A stretch of DNA of 39,069 bases from the NCBI GenBank assembly GCA_017881245.1, contig JADGRC010000226.1:1-39069 (forward strand). Direction: 5' to 3'. The DNA is from Pseudomonadota bacterium. GTDB lineage: Bacteria; Myxococcota_A; Polyangia; Fen-1088. Below the pieces are notes generated by a model. The model did not search any database. It was not told the origin of the DNA and saw only the letters and a list, made by a program, of their open reading frames with translations. The position numbers and the translations under genes were made by a program. Position 1 is the stretch's first letter. Each line of letters opens with the position of its first letter. Of the stretch, positions 1 to 7,705 are shown in pieces.

Positions 1-320
1 GTGAACGAGAAAGGTGGCGTCAGCCATTCGGCGGCGTCCGCCGGCTGCACGTCCAGGTGGTTGTATATCGTCACGGTGGGAAACGACGGATCGCGAATCA
101 CGCGCCCCACGACGAGCGGATTGCCGGCCGTCTCGACGAGGTCCACGCGGGCACCGATATCCGTCAAGATCTGTTTCGCGACGGCGGCGCACTGATCCAT
201 CTCGGCCCGACGGCCCGGATCCATGCTGACGGTCGGAATCTCGACCAGGGTCGCCAACTGCTCCTCGAAAGAAGGCCGCCAACCGGCGATGTGGCTCCGA
301 ATCTTGTCGGTGTCGATCAT
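1..320 (-). CDS. M20-family metallopeptidase (dipeptidase-like), N-terminal part, cut by window edge
   Basis: The first 106 residues of a zinc hydrolase are encoded; the rest lies outside the window to the left. The start ATG is at 318-320 on the minus strand. The reading runs through a helical N-terminus with an EIPTVSMDP segment, typical of the first helix and loop of M20 peptidases. It then reaches YNHLDVQPA at residues 86-94, where His88 and Asp90 match the first zinc ligand and the catalytic Asp of the family (usual form GHxDVQP). The protein likely removes residues from short peptides in the cytoplasm. It lies 74 bp downstream of moaA on the same strand, so it may be co-transcribed, but no functional link to molybdopterin synthesis is evident. 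The subfamily (carnosinase-like dipeptidase versus ArgE/DapE type) cannot be settled from the fragment, although the DVQPA form favours the dipeptidase group. Confidence 0.85.
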   Translation of the reverse strand, partial: MIDTDKIRSHIAGWRPSFEEQLATLVEIPTVSMDPGRRAEMDQCAAVAKQILTDIGARVDLVETAGNPLVVGRVIRDPSFPTVTIYNHLDVQPADAAEWLTPPFSF

Positions 321-394
321 GGGATGGCATTATGCGCGCCCCGGTCGAGGGTGCCTAGGTGGCTGGCGTCGATCGGCATTGGATGACCCCATGT

Positions 395-1477
395 CTACCC
401 ACCGATCTGGATCATCGCCTTGCGAGGCCCGCCGATCCCGAGCAATCCGAACGTGTGGCCGTCGCGCTTGCCGGCCACCGCGGCGCGGATGGTGTCGACG
501 ACGGCATCGTCGCCGCCTTGCCGCAAGACCGCGCGCAGATCGGTCGCGTCATCGTGGGCCAGGCAGGTGTGCAGGGCGCCCGACGCCGAGAGGCGAACTC
601 GGTTGCACGTGTCGCAGAAGTGTTCGGTCATGGCGGAAATCACGCCAAAGCGCGCCCGTTCGACCGGCCCCACCCCCGCGATTCCTTCGACCCGCCAATA
701 ACGGGCGGGGCCGGCACCCGCGGCACGGGACGACGGTTCGGCGACCACCCGCGCCTCTGGAAAGGCCGACGAAATCGTGGCGCGAATCTCGGCGGCGCTC
801 ATCAGCGTGCCGGGAACGAACAGGGCGCCGCTCGCCATGGGCATCTGCTCGATGAAGCGAGGCACCAAATCGCGTTCCCAAGCGTGGACGCAGATCGCCG
901 CGAGCTCGGCGTCGTTGAATCCGCGAACGGCCACCGTGTTGAGCTTGATCCCGGCATACCCGACTGCGCGCGCGGCATCGATGCCAGCGAGCACGCGCGC
1001 CAAGTCACCACCACGGGTGATCCGCTTGAAGGCGTCCGGATCCAGAGTATCGACACTGACGTTCAGTCGATCGACGCCAGCGTGCCGCAGCGACGCCGCC
1101 ATTTCAGGTAACAGGTGCCCGTTCGTGGATAGCGCGATCTCCTCGATGCCAGCAATCTCGCGCAGCAGCTCGACCAACCTCGGCAGCTCGCGCCTGACCG
1201 TGGGCTCACCACCGGTCAAGCGCACGCGGCGCACGCCGAGCCGCGTGAAGCAGGCCACCAGCCTCGCAATCTCCTCGAATGAAAGGATGTCTTCGCGCGT
1301 GGCGTGCGACACCCCTTCTTCGGGCAGGCAGTAGGTGCACCGGTAGTTGCACCTGTCGGTCACGGAAACACGTAAGTAATCGATCAGCCTCCGCTGCCGA
1401 TCGACCAACGAACTCGTCAATGCGGGCACCGCGACCGACCCGTTCGCATCAACCGCGATGGCGGTGTTCCGACCCAT
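395..1477 (-). CDS. moaA: GTP 3',8-cyclase MoaA (molybdenum cofactor biosynthesis)
   Basis: This radical-SAM enzyme converts GTP to 3',8-cyclo-7,8-dihydro-GTP, the first step of molybdopterin synthesis. The 360-residue length is normal for the family. The N-terminal radical-SAM cluster is Cys43-x3-Cys47-x2-Cys50 in TDRCNYRCTYCLPEEG. A GGEP motif at about residues 89-92 serves S-adenosylmethionine binding. The second, substrate-binding iron-sulphur cluster is Cys288-x2-Cys291-x13-Cys305 in the C-terminal domain. The protein ends in Gly-Gly (QIGG), the tail that is essential in known MoaA enzymes. The gene follows moaB on the minus strand and the two overlap by 29 bp, so translational coupling is likely. 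The start ATG at 1477 is preceded by a GAGGGCC stretch. No moaC, moaD or moaE is present in the window. Confidence 0.97.
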   Translation of the reverse strand: MGRNTAIAVDANGSVAVPALTSSLVDRQRRLIDYLRVSVTDRCNYRCTYCLPEEGVSHATREDILSFEEIARLVACFTRLGVRRVRLTGGEPTVRRELPRLVELLREIAGIEEIALSTNGHLLPEMAASLRHAGVDRLNVSVDTLDPDAFKRITRGGDLARVLAGIDAARAVGYAGIKLNTVAVRGFNDAELAAICVHAWERDLVPRFIEQMPMASGALFVPGTLMSAAEIRATISSAFPEARVVAEPSSRAAGAGPARYWRVEGIAGVGPVERARFGVISAMTEHFCDTCNRVRLSASGALHTCLAHDDATDLRAVLRQGGDDAVVDTIRAAVAGKRDGHTFGLLGIGGPRKAMIQIGG

Positions 1478-2090
1478 GGTGGTGATGGCCCTCGTGTCGT
1501 GGCGCCGCGGTAGCGGACGCGGCGGGTTGCCGGCGCAGCTCGGATATCAGATGGCCGAGCTCGGGAAGGATCAGACGTCGGAGGGCCAGACGGATGGCCG
1601 GTGGCGAGCCCGGGATCAAGAAAACCGCCACGCCGGCCACGATCCCGGCGCAGGCGCGCGACAACATCGCCGCCGAACCGACTTCAGCGAACGAGAGCAT
1701 GCGAAACAACTCGCCGAATCCGTCCAGACGTCGTTCGAACAACGGCGCGACGGCGTCCACGCTGCCGTCCCGCGGCGCCACGCCGGTTCCGCCGGTCACC
1801 AGGATCACATCGACGCTCGGGATCCCCGACGGGCCAGCACCGGCCTGCGCGGCGCCCGGGTGGGCTTCACGGCCGGCGCCGGTCAGTTCCCGCACCCTCC
1901 CCCGAAGCTGCTCAGGTTCATCCGGGAAGAGGTCGCGTCCAACGACCGAAAAGCCGGCTTCGCTCGTCATGGCCTGCACCAGGGCTCCGCCCGCGTCGGT
2001 TTCGAGCGTGCGCGTGTCCGAGACGGAGATCACCACAACGCGAATCGCGGACCCAACGTACGCCGTAGCCCTGTGCTCCAAGATTCCCAA
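1449..2090 (-). CDS. moaB: MoaB/Mog-type molybdopterin adenylyltransferase with His-rich tail
   Basis: The protein belongs to the MoaB/MogA fold, which adenylylates molybdopterin before metal insertion. Visible family marks are the opening strand with ISVSDTR (residues 21-27), the nucleotide-binding LVTGGTGVAPRD loop (97-108), the EVGSAAMLSRA helix start and the FLIPGSPPAIRLAL segment (158-170). At 213 residues it is about 35 longer than usual. The excess includes residues 199-213, in which 7 of 15 residues are His. That tail is encoded in the stretch that overlaps the start of moaA. The start taken is a TTG at 2090, because the nearby ATG at 2098 is out of frame. A slightly later TTG is also possible. 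The family assignment is firm; the choice between the names moaB and mog is less so. Confidence 0.9.
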   Translation of the reverse strand: MGILEHRATAYVGSAIRVVVISVSDTRTLETDAGGALVQAMTSEAGFSVVGRDLFPDEPEQLRGRVRELTGAGREAHPGAAQAGAGPSGIPSVDVILVTGGTGVAPRDGSVDAVAPLFERRLDGFGELFRMLSFAEVGSAAMLSRACAGIVAGVAVFLIPGSPPAIRLALRRLILPELGHLISELRRQPAASATAAPRHEGHHHHGSEHRHRG

Positions 2091-2190
2091 GCCGCCATTC
2101 TAACAGGTGGCGCCGTCCGCTGTTGGCGGTCCCCTGACGGCGGGTCGCGCGCAAAAGGCGGTCGCGTTGACGACGCGGACGGGCCGTGGC

Positions 2191-2535
2191 ATGAAACCGC
2201 TCATGTCACTATTGGCGTCGTTCAAAGACGTTGTGGTCGGTCGGGCCGTACGGTTGATGAGCGATCCCCGTCTGACGAAAATGGCCAGCAGTCCACGCGT
2301 GATGAACGCGGCCATGAAGGCGTTGAGCGTCGGCGGGAACGTAAAGACGGAGCTGACCAAGGCCACTAGGCTGGCGGCCGGCGTATTCGGAATCGCGACC
2401 GAAGACGAGGTCGCGACGCTCCGTACGACCATCCAGAACCTGGAAGACACGGTGGCCACGCTAGAGGCGCGGACCACGGCCCGTGCGTCGGGGCACATTG
2501 ATCTATTCAGCGCCAGCTCGTCGTCCATCGGATAG
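2191..2535 (+). CDS. Small phasin-like coiled-coil protein, unknown function
   Basis: From the ATG at 2191 this encodes 114 residues; a GTG at 2107 would add 28 unconvincing residues. The first two thirds are amphipathic helix rich in Met, Ala, Lys and Val. The last third (EDEVATLRTTIQNLEDTVAT and onward) is a heptad-like coiled coil, followed by a Ser-rich end. A Met/Ala helix leading into a DEVxxL coiled coil resembles polyhydroxyalkanoate granule-associated (phasin-like) proteins and related small regulators, but the similarity is general and no diagnostic motif is seen. It is divergent from moaB with a gap of about 100 bp. An antisense frame of similar length (2100-2528) exists, but the plus frame has the more protein-like helical periodicity. 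Confidence 0.6.
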   Translation: MKPLMSLLASFKDVVVGRAVRLMSDPRLTKMASSPRVMNAAMKALSVGGNVKTELTKATRLAAGVFGIATEDEVATLRTTIQNLEDTVATLEARTTARASGHIDLFSASSSSIG

Positions 2536-2640
2536 TCAACAACGGCGGAAAGTCGCGCCGGCTCGGTTTTCGGCGATATCCGCCCCGCTCTGTTAATGTG
2601 AAATAGTCGGGCACGTTAAGTGCGCGGCGGTTGAATCGCG

Positions 2641-5600
2641 ATGCCGCTTTCTCCCCTGACTCCAGTTTCCGCCCGCTACTACCTGCGTCGCCGGAGCCAC
2701 GGTGTCAGCGGTCCGTTCGAAGTGGCTACCCTGATGGCCATGCTGGCCGACGGAAGACTGGATGGCAGCGAGGAGATCTCGCCGGATCGCGAAGTCTGGC
2801 GATCGGTCAGAACGCTGGCGCCGTCGGCCGCGTCGGCCACCCAAGCCGGCGGAAGCAACTCGCGCATTGCACCACTGGAACTGGGCGACGACGGCGACGT
2901 GGTGTTGGCGCCGCTCGATATAGGTTTCGGGAACGCCGGTGATCATTCCGAACCCGCAGCGGCGATACCGGCGATCACGGGAATAGCCACGGGCGGATCC
3001 GATCGGGATCTCGACGCGGAGGCCGGAGGCATTGACCTCGGGGCGAGCCTGGAATTGGAGGAACGGAGACCGGCATCCCGACCGGCGCTGGCGGTTCCGG
3101 CCGGTCGGACCGGTGTCCCCGTCCCTGCCACTGCACCCGCCAATTCTTCACGGGCCACGACGTCCAATCCTGGGATGTCCAATCAAGGTGGGACTGTGCC
3201 GCACGGGGCCGGTGGTGCTGGCAACGCCAGACCCACTTTCTCGTCGCTCCTGCAGGCCGAGGTCGAGCAAGTGGCGGAAGATGCCACGAAACCCGTGCGG
3301 CTGGACGACGCACGCCCCCCACAGCCCGAGGAGCGGGTTCGCCGCCGAACATTGACCGCGGCCCGGGGCGGCGGCGGCGTGGCCCGAGGGGCGGGCGCCG
3401 CCTGGCGACCGTCCCGGCGCGTCCTCCTCGGGGGAGGCGGCGTGGCATTGATGGCCGCCGTGGCGGCCGCCACCGTCGTCGCCGATCTGCCCGACCGGCT
3501 GCGAGGCGAGCCCTCGCGAGCCGCGGTTCTAGGCCCGACAGAGCTAGAAATTGCCCAGGATCGATTTCGGGCCTTCGCCGAGGGCGCGCGGCGCCTGGAG
3601 GAGGCGGCTGGCACCCGGCGCCACGTCCCGATCACGCGCGCCGCCGCCGCCGAGCTGTTGGCCAGCTCGGTCGTGATTCACGGCGCGGAGCCTGCCCGCA
3701 TCGTACACGCCGAGGCGCTGTTGGAAGTGAAGGCCGAGCCGGACGCGGAGCTCTCCCGAGCGGCGCGGGCGCGCGCCCGCGCGTGGGTGGCCTTGGCCAA
3801 GGGACGCTGGAAGGACGCCGAGGAGATTGCGTCAGGCGCGGCGGGGCTGGCCGAATCCGACCGCGCCGTGTTGCGAGGTTGGGCGGCCTTGGGGCGGCAG
3901 GACGCGCCCAAAGCGGTGGTGTTGTTTCAATCGGCCGTCGACGCCACGCCCCCGCCGGCTCCGTCACGTGTCGCGGCCCGTTACGCCCTGGCGCGGGCCC
4001 GCGAGGCTGACCTGTCCCCCGAGGCCGAAGCCGCCTTCCGTGCCGTGTTAGCCGAAGAACCCGGCCATTTCGGTGCCGCTTTGGCGATCTCGCGCGTGTC
4101 AAAACTGTCCGCCGTCAGCCGTCTCAAGGTGCTCGAGACCGTGATCGGCAAGCAAGGCCAAGATGCGTCGCAGGAAGCATCGCACGATGCGTCGCGCGCC
4201 GAGCTCGGCGAGGCGTACGCTCTCATGTCGCGGGCCGCCTACGAAGCAGGGCTAACGGATAGGGTCGAGGAGGCACTGAAGCTCGCACGCAACGCGGATC
4301 CAGCCTGTGTCGCCGCCGCGGTCCTGCGGGGGGATATCCTGCTGGCGGAGGGCCGCACCGACGAGGCGATCGTGCGCTATCGGGTGGCCCTGTCCGCTCC
4401 GATCAGCGCGTCGCGCACACCCTCGTTCTGGTTTGCCCGCGTTGCCGCGTTGCTGGAATCGGCGCGAACCGCCGAGGCCGCGACGGCGCTTGCGGATCTC
4501 GGCCGCCGGCTGCCCGGTGATCCCCGCATCTCTTTCTGGCGAGGGCGAGCCGCCGAACGAGCCCAGCCCGCCGATGCCGCGGGCGCACAGCGGGCCTATC
4601 GTGAAGCCATCGAACGCGATCCCCACTTTGTGCCGGCGGCTCTCCAGTTGGCTCGCCTGCTGCTCGATCAGCACCACGGCACCGAGGCGCTGGCCGTCCT
4701 TCGCAGGACCGAGAAGGAAGGCAGCGCGCCCGCGACGCTGCGGTTGGCGCTGGGGCAAGCGTTATTGGCGTCCGGTAACACGGCTGAAGCCGCGCGGACA
4801 TTCCGACAGGGAATTGCCGCCAACGCAAAGGACCGAGCGGCCCACATGGGATTGGCCGGCGCCTTGGAGGCCGCGGGCGATTTGGAGGGCGCTCGCTTGG
4901 AATTGGTGGCGCTTCAGGACGGGAGCGACGTTCCGGAGCTCGGCTCGCGTACCGCCGCGGTCCTGGTCAAGCTCGGTCGCAAGGAAGAGGCGCTTGGGAC
5001 CTACCGCAAGGAGATAGCCGCGGGCACGGCCGCCGCCACCACGAAAGTCGCAGCCGCGCGTCTGGCATTGGAGTTGGGACACAACGACATCGCGCGGACA
5101 CTGGCGCAGGCCGCGGTGAATGACGACCCTCGCACGCCAGGAGCATTGCTAGCCTTGGCCGACGTGCGCCGCGCCGAAGGCGATCTGGGCAGCGCCCTTG
5201 CCGAATTGAAGCGCGCCCTGGCCGTCGACGGCTCCCCCGAGGTTCAACTGGAATACGGCCGTGCCCTGGCGACGTTGGGCAGGGACGAAGAGGCACTCTC
5301 GGCGCTGGCGCAGGCGTCCGCGATTCCCGAGGCGGCCGTCGAGCGCGGCCGGATCCTTTTGCGCCGTGGAGACGTCGAGGCGGCGTCCAGGGAATTGACC
5401 GGCGTGTCCGCACGCTTGCCGTCCAACGCCGAGGCATTCTTGTTGCTGGGCCAAGCCGAGGATCGATTGGGTCACGCCGCGCGCGCCGAAGCGGCCTGGC
5501 GAGCCGCGGTGAGACTGGCCCCCAGCTCGACCGAGTCCCGATACCGACTCGGCCGGTTACAGATGGATCACGGGCAGGGAGCGGCCGCTCTCGCGAACCT

Positions 5601-5808
5601 GCGAGTGGCCGCGGAGCATTTGGGCACAACCGATTCGGGCTTGCCCAGTTGGCGTCCGGACTTGTACTTTCAGCTCGGCTTCGCGGAGCTTCGCCAGGGA
5701 TCGAAGGACAAAGGGATCACGGCCTTCAAGCGTTATCTGGACATCGCGCCCGCGGACGCGCCGGCGCGCGCCGAAGTCGCGCGCCAGATTCGCGAGAGTG
5801 CGCCGTGA
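2641..5808 (+). CDS. GYF-like domain, single-pass membrane TPR protein
   Basis: This 1055-residue protein starts with a GYF_2-type domain (about residues 12-58: YYLRRRSHGVSGPF, then EVATLMAMLADGRL and a Trp-bearing REVWRSV). The domain is thought to bind proline-rich or other protein partners. A low-complexity acidic/Pro/Gly linker follows to about 255, then a hydrophobic membrane segment (about 259-281, RRVLLGGGGVALMAAVAAAT). The remaining 770 or so residues are Ala-rich helical hairpins recognisable as many TPR repeats, with the typical small-residue spacing (for example AEAFLLLGQAEDRLGHAARA). The layout suggests a cytoplasmic GYF head and a large periplasmic TPR solenoid used as an assembly scaffold. 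Similar GYF-TPR proteins are common in myxobacteria, often near motility or secretion genes, but no such genes are adjacent here. It ends 25 bp from the convergent outer-membrane protein gene. Confidence 0.85.
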   Translation: MPLSPLTPVSARYYLRRRSHGVSGPFEVATLMAMLADGRLDGSEEISPDREVWRSVRTLAPSAASATQAGGSNSRIAPLELGDDGDVVLAPLDIGFGNAGDHSEPAAAIPAITGIATGGSDRDLDAEAGGIDLGASLELEERRPASRPALAVPAGRTGVPVPATAPANSSRATTSNPGMSNQGGTVPHGAGGAGNARPTFSSLLQAEVEQVAEDATKPVRLDDARPPQPEERVRRRTLTAARGGGGVARGAGAAWRPSRRVLLGGGGVALMAAVAAATVVADLPDRLRGEPSRAAVLGPTELEIAQDRFRAFAEGARRLEEAAGTRRHVPITRAAAAELLASSVVIHGAEPARIVHAEALLEVKAEPDAELSRAARARARAWVALAKGRWKDAEEIASGAAGLAESDRAVLRGWAALGRQDAPKAVVLFQSAVDATPPPAPSRVAARYALARAREADLSPEAEAAFRAVLAEEPGHFGAALAISRVSKLSAVSRLKVLETVIGKQGQDASQEASHDASRAELGEAYALMSRAAYEAGLTDRVEEALKLARNADPACVAAAVLRGDILLAEGRTDEAIVRYRVALSAPISASRTPSFWFARVAALLESARTAEAATALADLGRRLPGDPRISFWRGRAAERAQPADAAGAQRAYREAIERDPHFVPAALQLARLLLDQHHGTEALAVLRRTEKEGSAPATLRLALGQALLASGNTAEAARTFRQGIAANAKDRAAHMGLAGALEAAGDLEGARLELVALQDGSDVPELGSRTAAVLVKLGRKEEALGTYRKEIAAGTAAATTKVAAARLALELGHNDIARTLAQAAVNDDPRTPGALLALADVRRAEGDLGSALAELKRALAVDGSPEVQLEYGRALATLGRDEEALSALAQASAIPEAAVERGRILLRRGDVEAASRELTGVSARLPSNAEAFLLLGQAEDRLGHAARAEAAWRAAVRLAPSSTESRYRLGRLQMDHGQGAAALANLRVAAEHLGTTDSGLPSWRPDLYFQLGFAELRQGSKDKGITAFKRYLDIAPADAPARAEVARQIRESAP

Positions 5809-5833
5809 ATGGTTTCGCGTCGGCTGAAGAAGA

Positions 5834-6814
5834 TCAAATCTGGTACGCGACGCTGGGCCCGAAAAAAAAGTACGGAAAGAAGTATCCGATGTCGAACTTG
5901 ATGGCGAGGCCAGGAGCGTTCGGCAGACGCACATCCAGGCCGGTGATGATATTCACGATCGGATAGACGGTCGGAACGTGACCGTCCGCGAACCGAGAGG
6001 GCGTGCCAAAAGCGTCGGTTCCACCTTCCGACGCCTTCAGCTGAGCCTCGGTACAGGGTCCCTGGTTGCACCCGACGATTTTTGGAAAGCACTTCGTTGG
6101 ATCCCCGGGACTGTTCACACAACCAGCGTTCGTTGCTGGGTCACCGGTACCGTCGGACGTGCGCAGCATTCGCCCTGTCGTGATGCCGATGCCAACCCCG
6201 CCGCCATAGTGCATGCCGAAGTAGTCGTTGAACTCCGTGTGCAGGATGAACGCCGCATCAACGGAATACGCGGCCAGACCGTCGAACTGTACGTAGTCAG
6301 TCTCGGTGGACGGATCATTGCCTTTGCCCAACCAGTTCCCGGCGTTCGGCGACAGCGACTGATACGCGACGCCCAACACGAAATCGAAGTTGCCGCTGCG
6401 ACGAAAGAACTCCAGACCGGCGGTGTACGACGTCAATGGGACGCTCTGGTCCAGAAACAGTCCCAGCATCCATTTCGGCACCGACGTCAGGCGCAGCCGC
6501 GCCCCCACGCCGTATCGCGCCGGCGATGCGGCCTGAGCGGCGGCGTCGATCATGGGCACGCCCGCGACGACCGTGCCGGTGTCGACCCCCGCCGGCGGCG
6601 GAATGGCGACGGCAGATGCGGCGGGGGCGAGCGCTCCGGGCGTGGCTGCTCCGGGCGTGGGTGTGGCGGGCGTCTGCGCGGCGGGCGTGCCCGCAGCGGT
6701 TGCGGCACCGCCGGTCGAGGGCGCCCCGGTTGCATCGGCTGGGTCAGCCACCGCCGCGCGCGCCGCCGAAGTGGTTAGCACAAGCGCCGTCAACACAAGC
6801 CAAGTTCGAACCAT
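5834..6814 (-). CDS. Outer-membrane beta-barrel protein with Pro/Ala-rich N-terminal linker
   Basis: The start ATG at 6814 is set by a strong GAGGAGG ribosome-binding site 4 bases upstream; a longer frame beginning at 6847 lacks one. The 326-residue product opens with a signal peptide (MVRTWLVLTALVLTTSAARA). About 60 residues of Ala/Pro/Thr-rich linker follow, then a region of alternating hydrophobic and polar strands with many aromatic residues (RYGVGARLRLTSVPKWMLGL, GMHYGGGVGIGITTG). The end, GYFFPYFFFGPSVAYQI, is aromatic and typical of the last strand of a beta-barrel recognised by the BAM machinery. An internal loop has paired Cys residues (NAGCVNSPGDPTKCFPKIVG region). No transport or enzyme signature is visible. 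It lies about 50 bp downstream of dedA on the same strand, so the two may form an operon. Confidence 0.8.
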   Translation of the reverse strand: MVRTWLVLTALVLTTSAARAAVADPADATGAPSTGGAATAAGTPAAQTPATPTPGAATPGALAPAASAVAIPPPAGVDTGTVVAGVPMIDAAAQAASPARYGVGARLRLTSVPKWMLGLFLDQSVPLTSYTAGLEFFRRSGNFDFVLGVAYQSLSPNAGNWLGKGNDPSTETDYVQFDGLAAYSVDAAFILHTEFNDYFGMHYGGGVGIGITTGRMLRTSDGTGDPATNAGCVNSPGDPTKCFPKIVGCNQGPCTEAQLKASEGGTDAFGTPSRFADGHVPTVYPIVNIITGLDVRLPNAPGLAIKFDIGYFFPYFFFGPSVAYQI

Positions 6815-6837
6815 GCGGCCTCCTCGGTGAACAGGAA

Positions 6838-6875
6838 TTAGTCCCAAGATTTGGTCCCAAAGATTAGTCCAAAGG
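6838..6875. repeat. Three imperfect tandem copies of a 13-base motif
   Basis: The copies read TTAGTCCCAAGAT, TTGGTCCCAAAGAT and TAGTCCAAAGG. They run through the dedA stop codon (6864-6866) into the spacer before the outer-membrane protein gene. The middle copy contains the near-palindrome TTTGGTCCCAAA. The function is unknown; the array may arise from slippage or serve as a binding site. Confidence 0.6.
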
Positions 6876-7496
6876 CGGATCTTCGACCAATGCCGGGCGC
6901 TGCCGCCGTCGATAGGCGCGAATCAGGAACACAATCCCGACGATCGACAGCGCCACCAGAATCCCGTGTTCGGTGTGCCTAGCCATCATCACGACGCGAT
7001 CGATTTGGCCGCCAAAGAACCACGCGACGTAGACCAAAACGGGGACCGAAATGGCGGCGGCCAGGGTGTCGTAGATGAAGAACACCGACGGCCGCAGGTG
7101 CAGGGTGCCCGCCGAGAAGAAGATGGAAAAGCGGAGCCCCGGCGTGAACCGCGCCAGAAAGACTACCTTGCTCCCGAACTTTCGAAAATAGGCCCGCACA
7201 CGACGCTGCCGACGAGGCGTAAAATAACGGCGGGCCCATGGGCTCCCCAGAACCCGGCGTCCGAACCAACGCCCCATGAAGAACGCAAATGTGTCACCCA
7301 GCAGCACCGCCGTGAAGCAGACCGCGAACGCCCTGTGAAGGTGAAGGACGCCCTTGTACGCGAAGTACCCGGCCGCGAGCAGCGAGACATCCTCTGGGAT
7401 TGGCAACCCCAAGCCGCACAGGAGCAGGATACCGGCCAACCACATATAGGCCCCGAGCGGGGTCATGGCGGACAGGTGCTCGATGAACCACTGCAT
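6864..7496 (-). CDS. DedA-family membrane protein
   Basis: DedA (SNARE-associated/VTT) proteins are multi-pass inner-membrane proteins linked to lipid-carrier flipping, proton-motive force and envelope stress. Here the conserved GLPIPEDVSLLAAGYF motif near the first re-entrant helix is clear. So is the FLARFTPGLRFSIFFSAG motif, carrying the two Arg residues essential in characterised DedA proteins. Several further hydrophobic segments follow, and the protein ends in a basic, then acidic tail. The start taken is the ATG at 7496 (MQWFIEHLSA, 210 residues). The frame is open as far as 7601, which would add 35 hydrophilic residues. The downstream neighbour is the outer-membrane protein at 5834-6814. 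Three imperfect copies of a 13-base motif span the stop codon and the spacer. Confidence 0.92.
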   Translation of the reverse strand: MQWFIEHLSAMTPLGAYMWLAGILLLCGLGLPIPEDVSLLAAGYFAYKGVLHLHRAFAVCFTAVLLGDTFAFFMGRWFGRRVLGSPWARRYFTPRRQRRVRAYFRKFGSKVVFLARFTPGLRFSIFFSAGTLHLRPSVFFIYDTLAAAISVPVLVYVAWFFGGQIDRVVMMARHTEHGILVALSIVGIVFLIRAYRRRQRPALVEDPPLD

Positions 7497-7610
7497 CTGC
7501 TGCTCGGCAGTCGCTTGAATATCATGAACGGTGATGCCCGTCGCTCGCTTCGCGTCGGTTCTATCCGCGCGCCGGGGGAAGTCGGTCGTCGAACCGCCCA
7601 AGGGGCAGAT

Positions 7611-7634
7611 AGGGCCACCCTAAGGGCCACCCTA
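7611..7634. repeat. Perfect tandem 12-base duplication upstream of the pal promoter
   Basis: The unit AGGGCCACCCTA occurs twice without spacing. It lies between the start of the minus-strand dedA gene and the -35 element of the plus-strand Pal-like gene, so it is placed where an operator would be. The function is not known. Confidence 0.6.
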
Positions 7635-7653
7635 GCCCGTCAGGTCCGCGACG

Positions 7654-7682
7654 TTGACATCGCTCGGAGCCACACGTAGGTT
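7654..7682 (+). promoter_or_regulatory. Sigma-70-type promoter for the pal-like/cpoB genes
   Basis: A perfect -35 element TTGACA (7654-7659) is followed by a 17-base spacer and TAGGTT (7677-7682) as a weaker -10. Transcription would begin near 7689, leaving a short leader with the GGAGGG ribosome-binding site before the ATG at 7706. Confidence 0.6.
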
Positions 7683-7705
7683 TGCCGCCGCCGGAGGGCA
7701 ACTCG

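Noticed and set aside
2100-2528. 142-codon minus-strand frame
   Set aside because: It is antisense to the phasin-like gene, whose coiled-coil periodicity is better. Its own start is not preceded by a ribosome-binding site.
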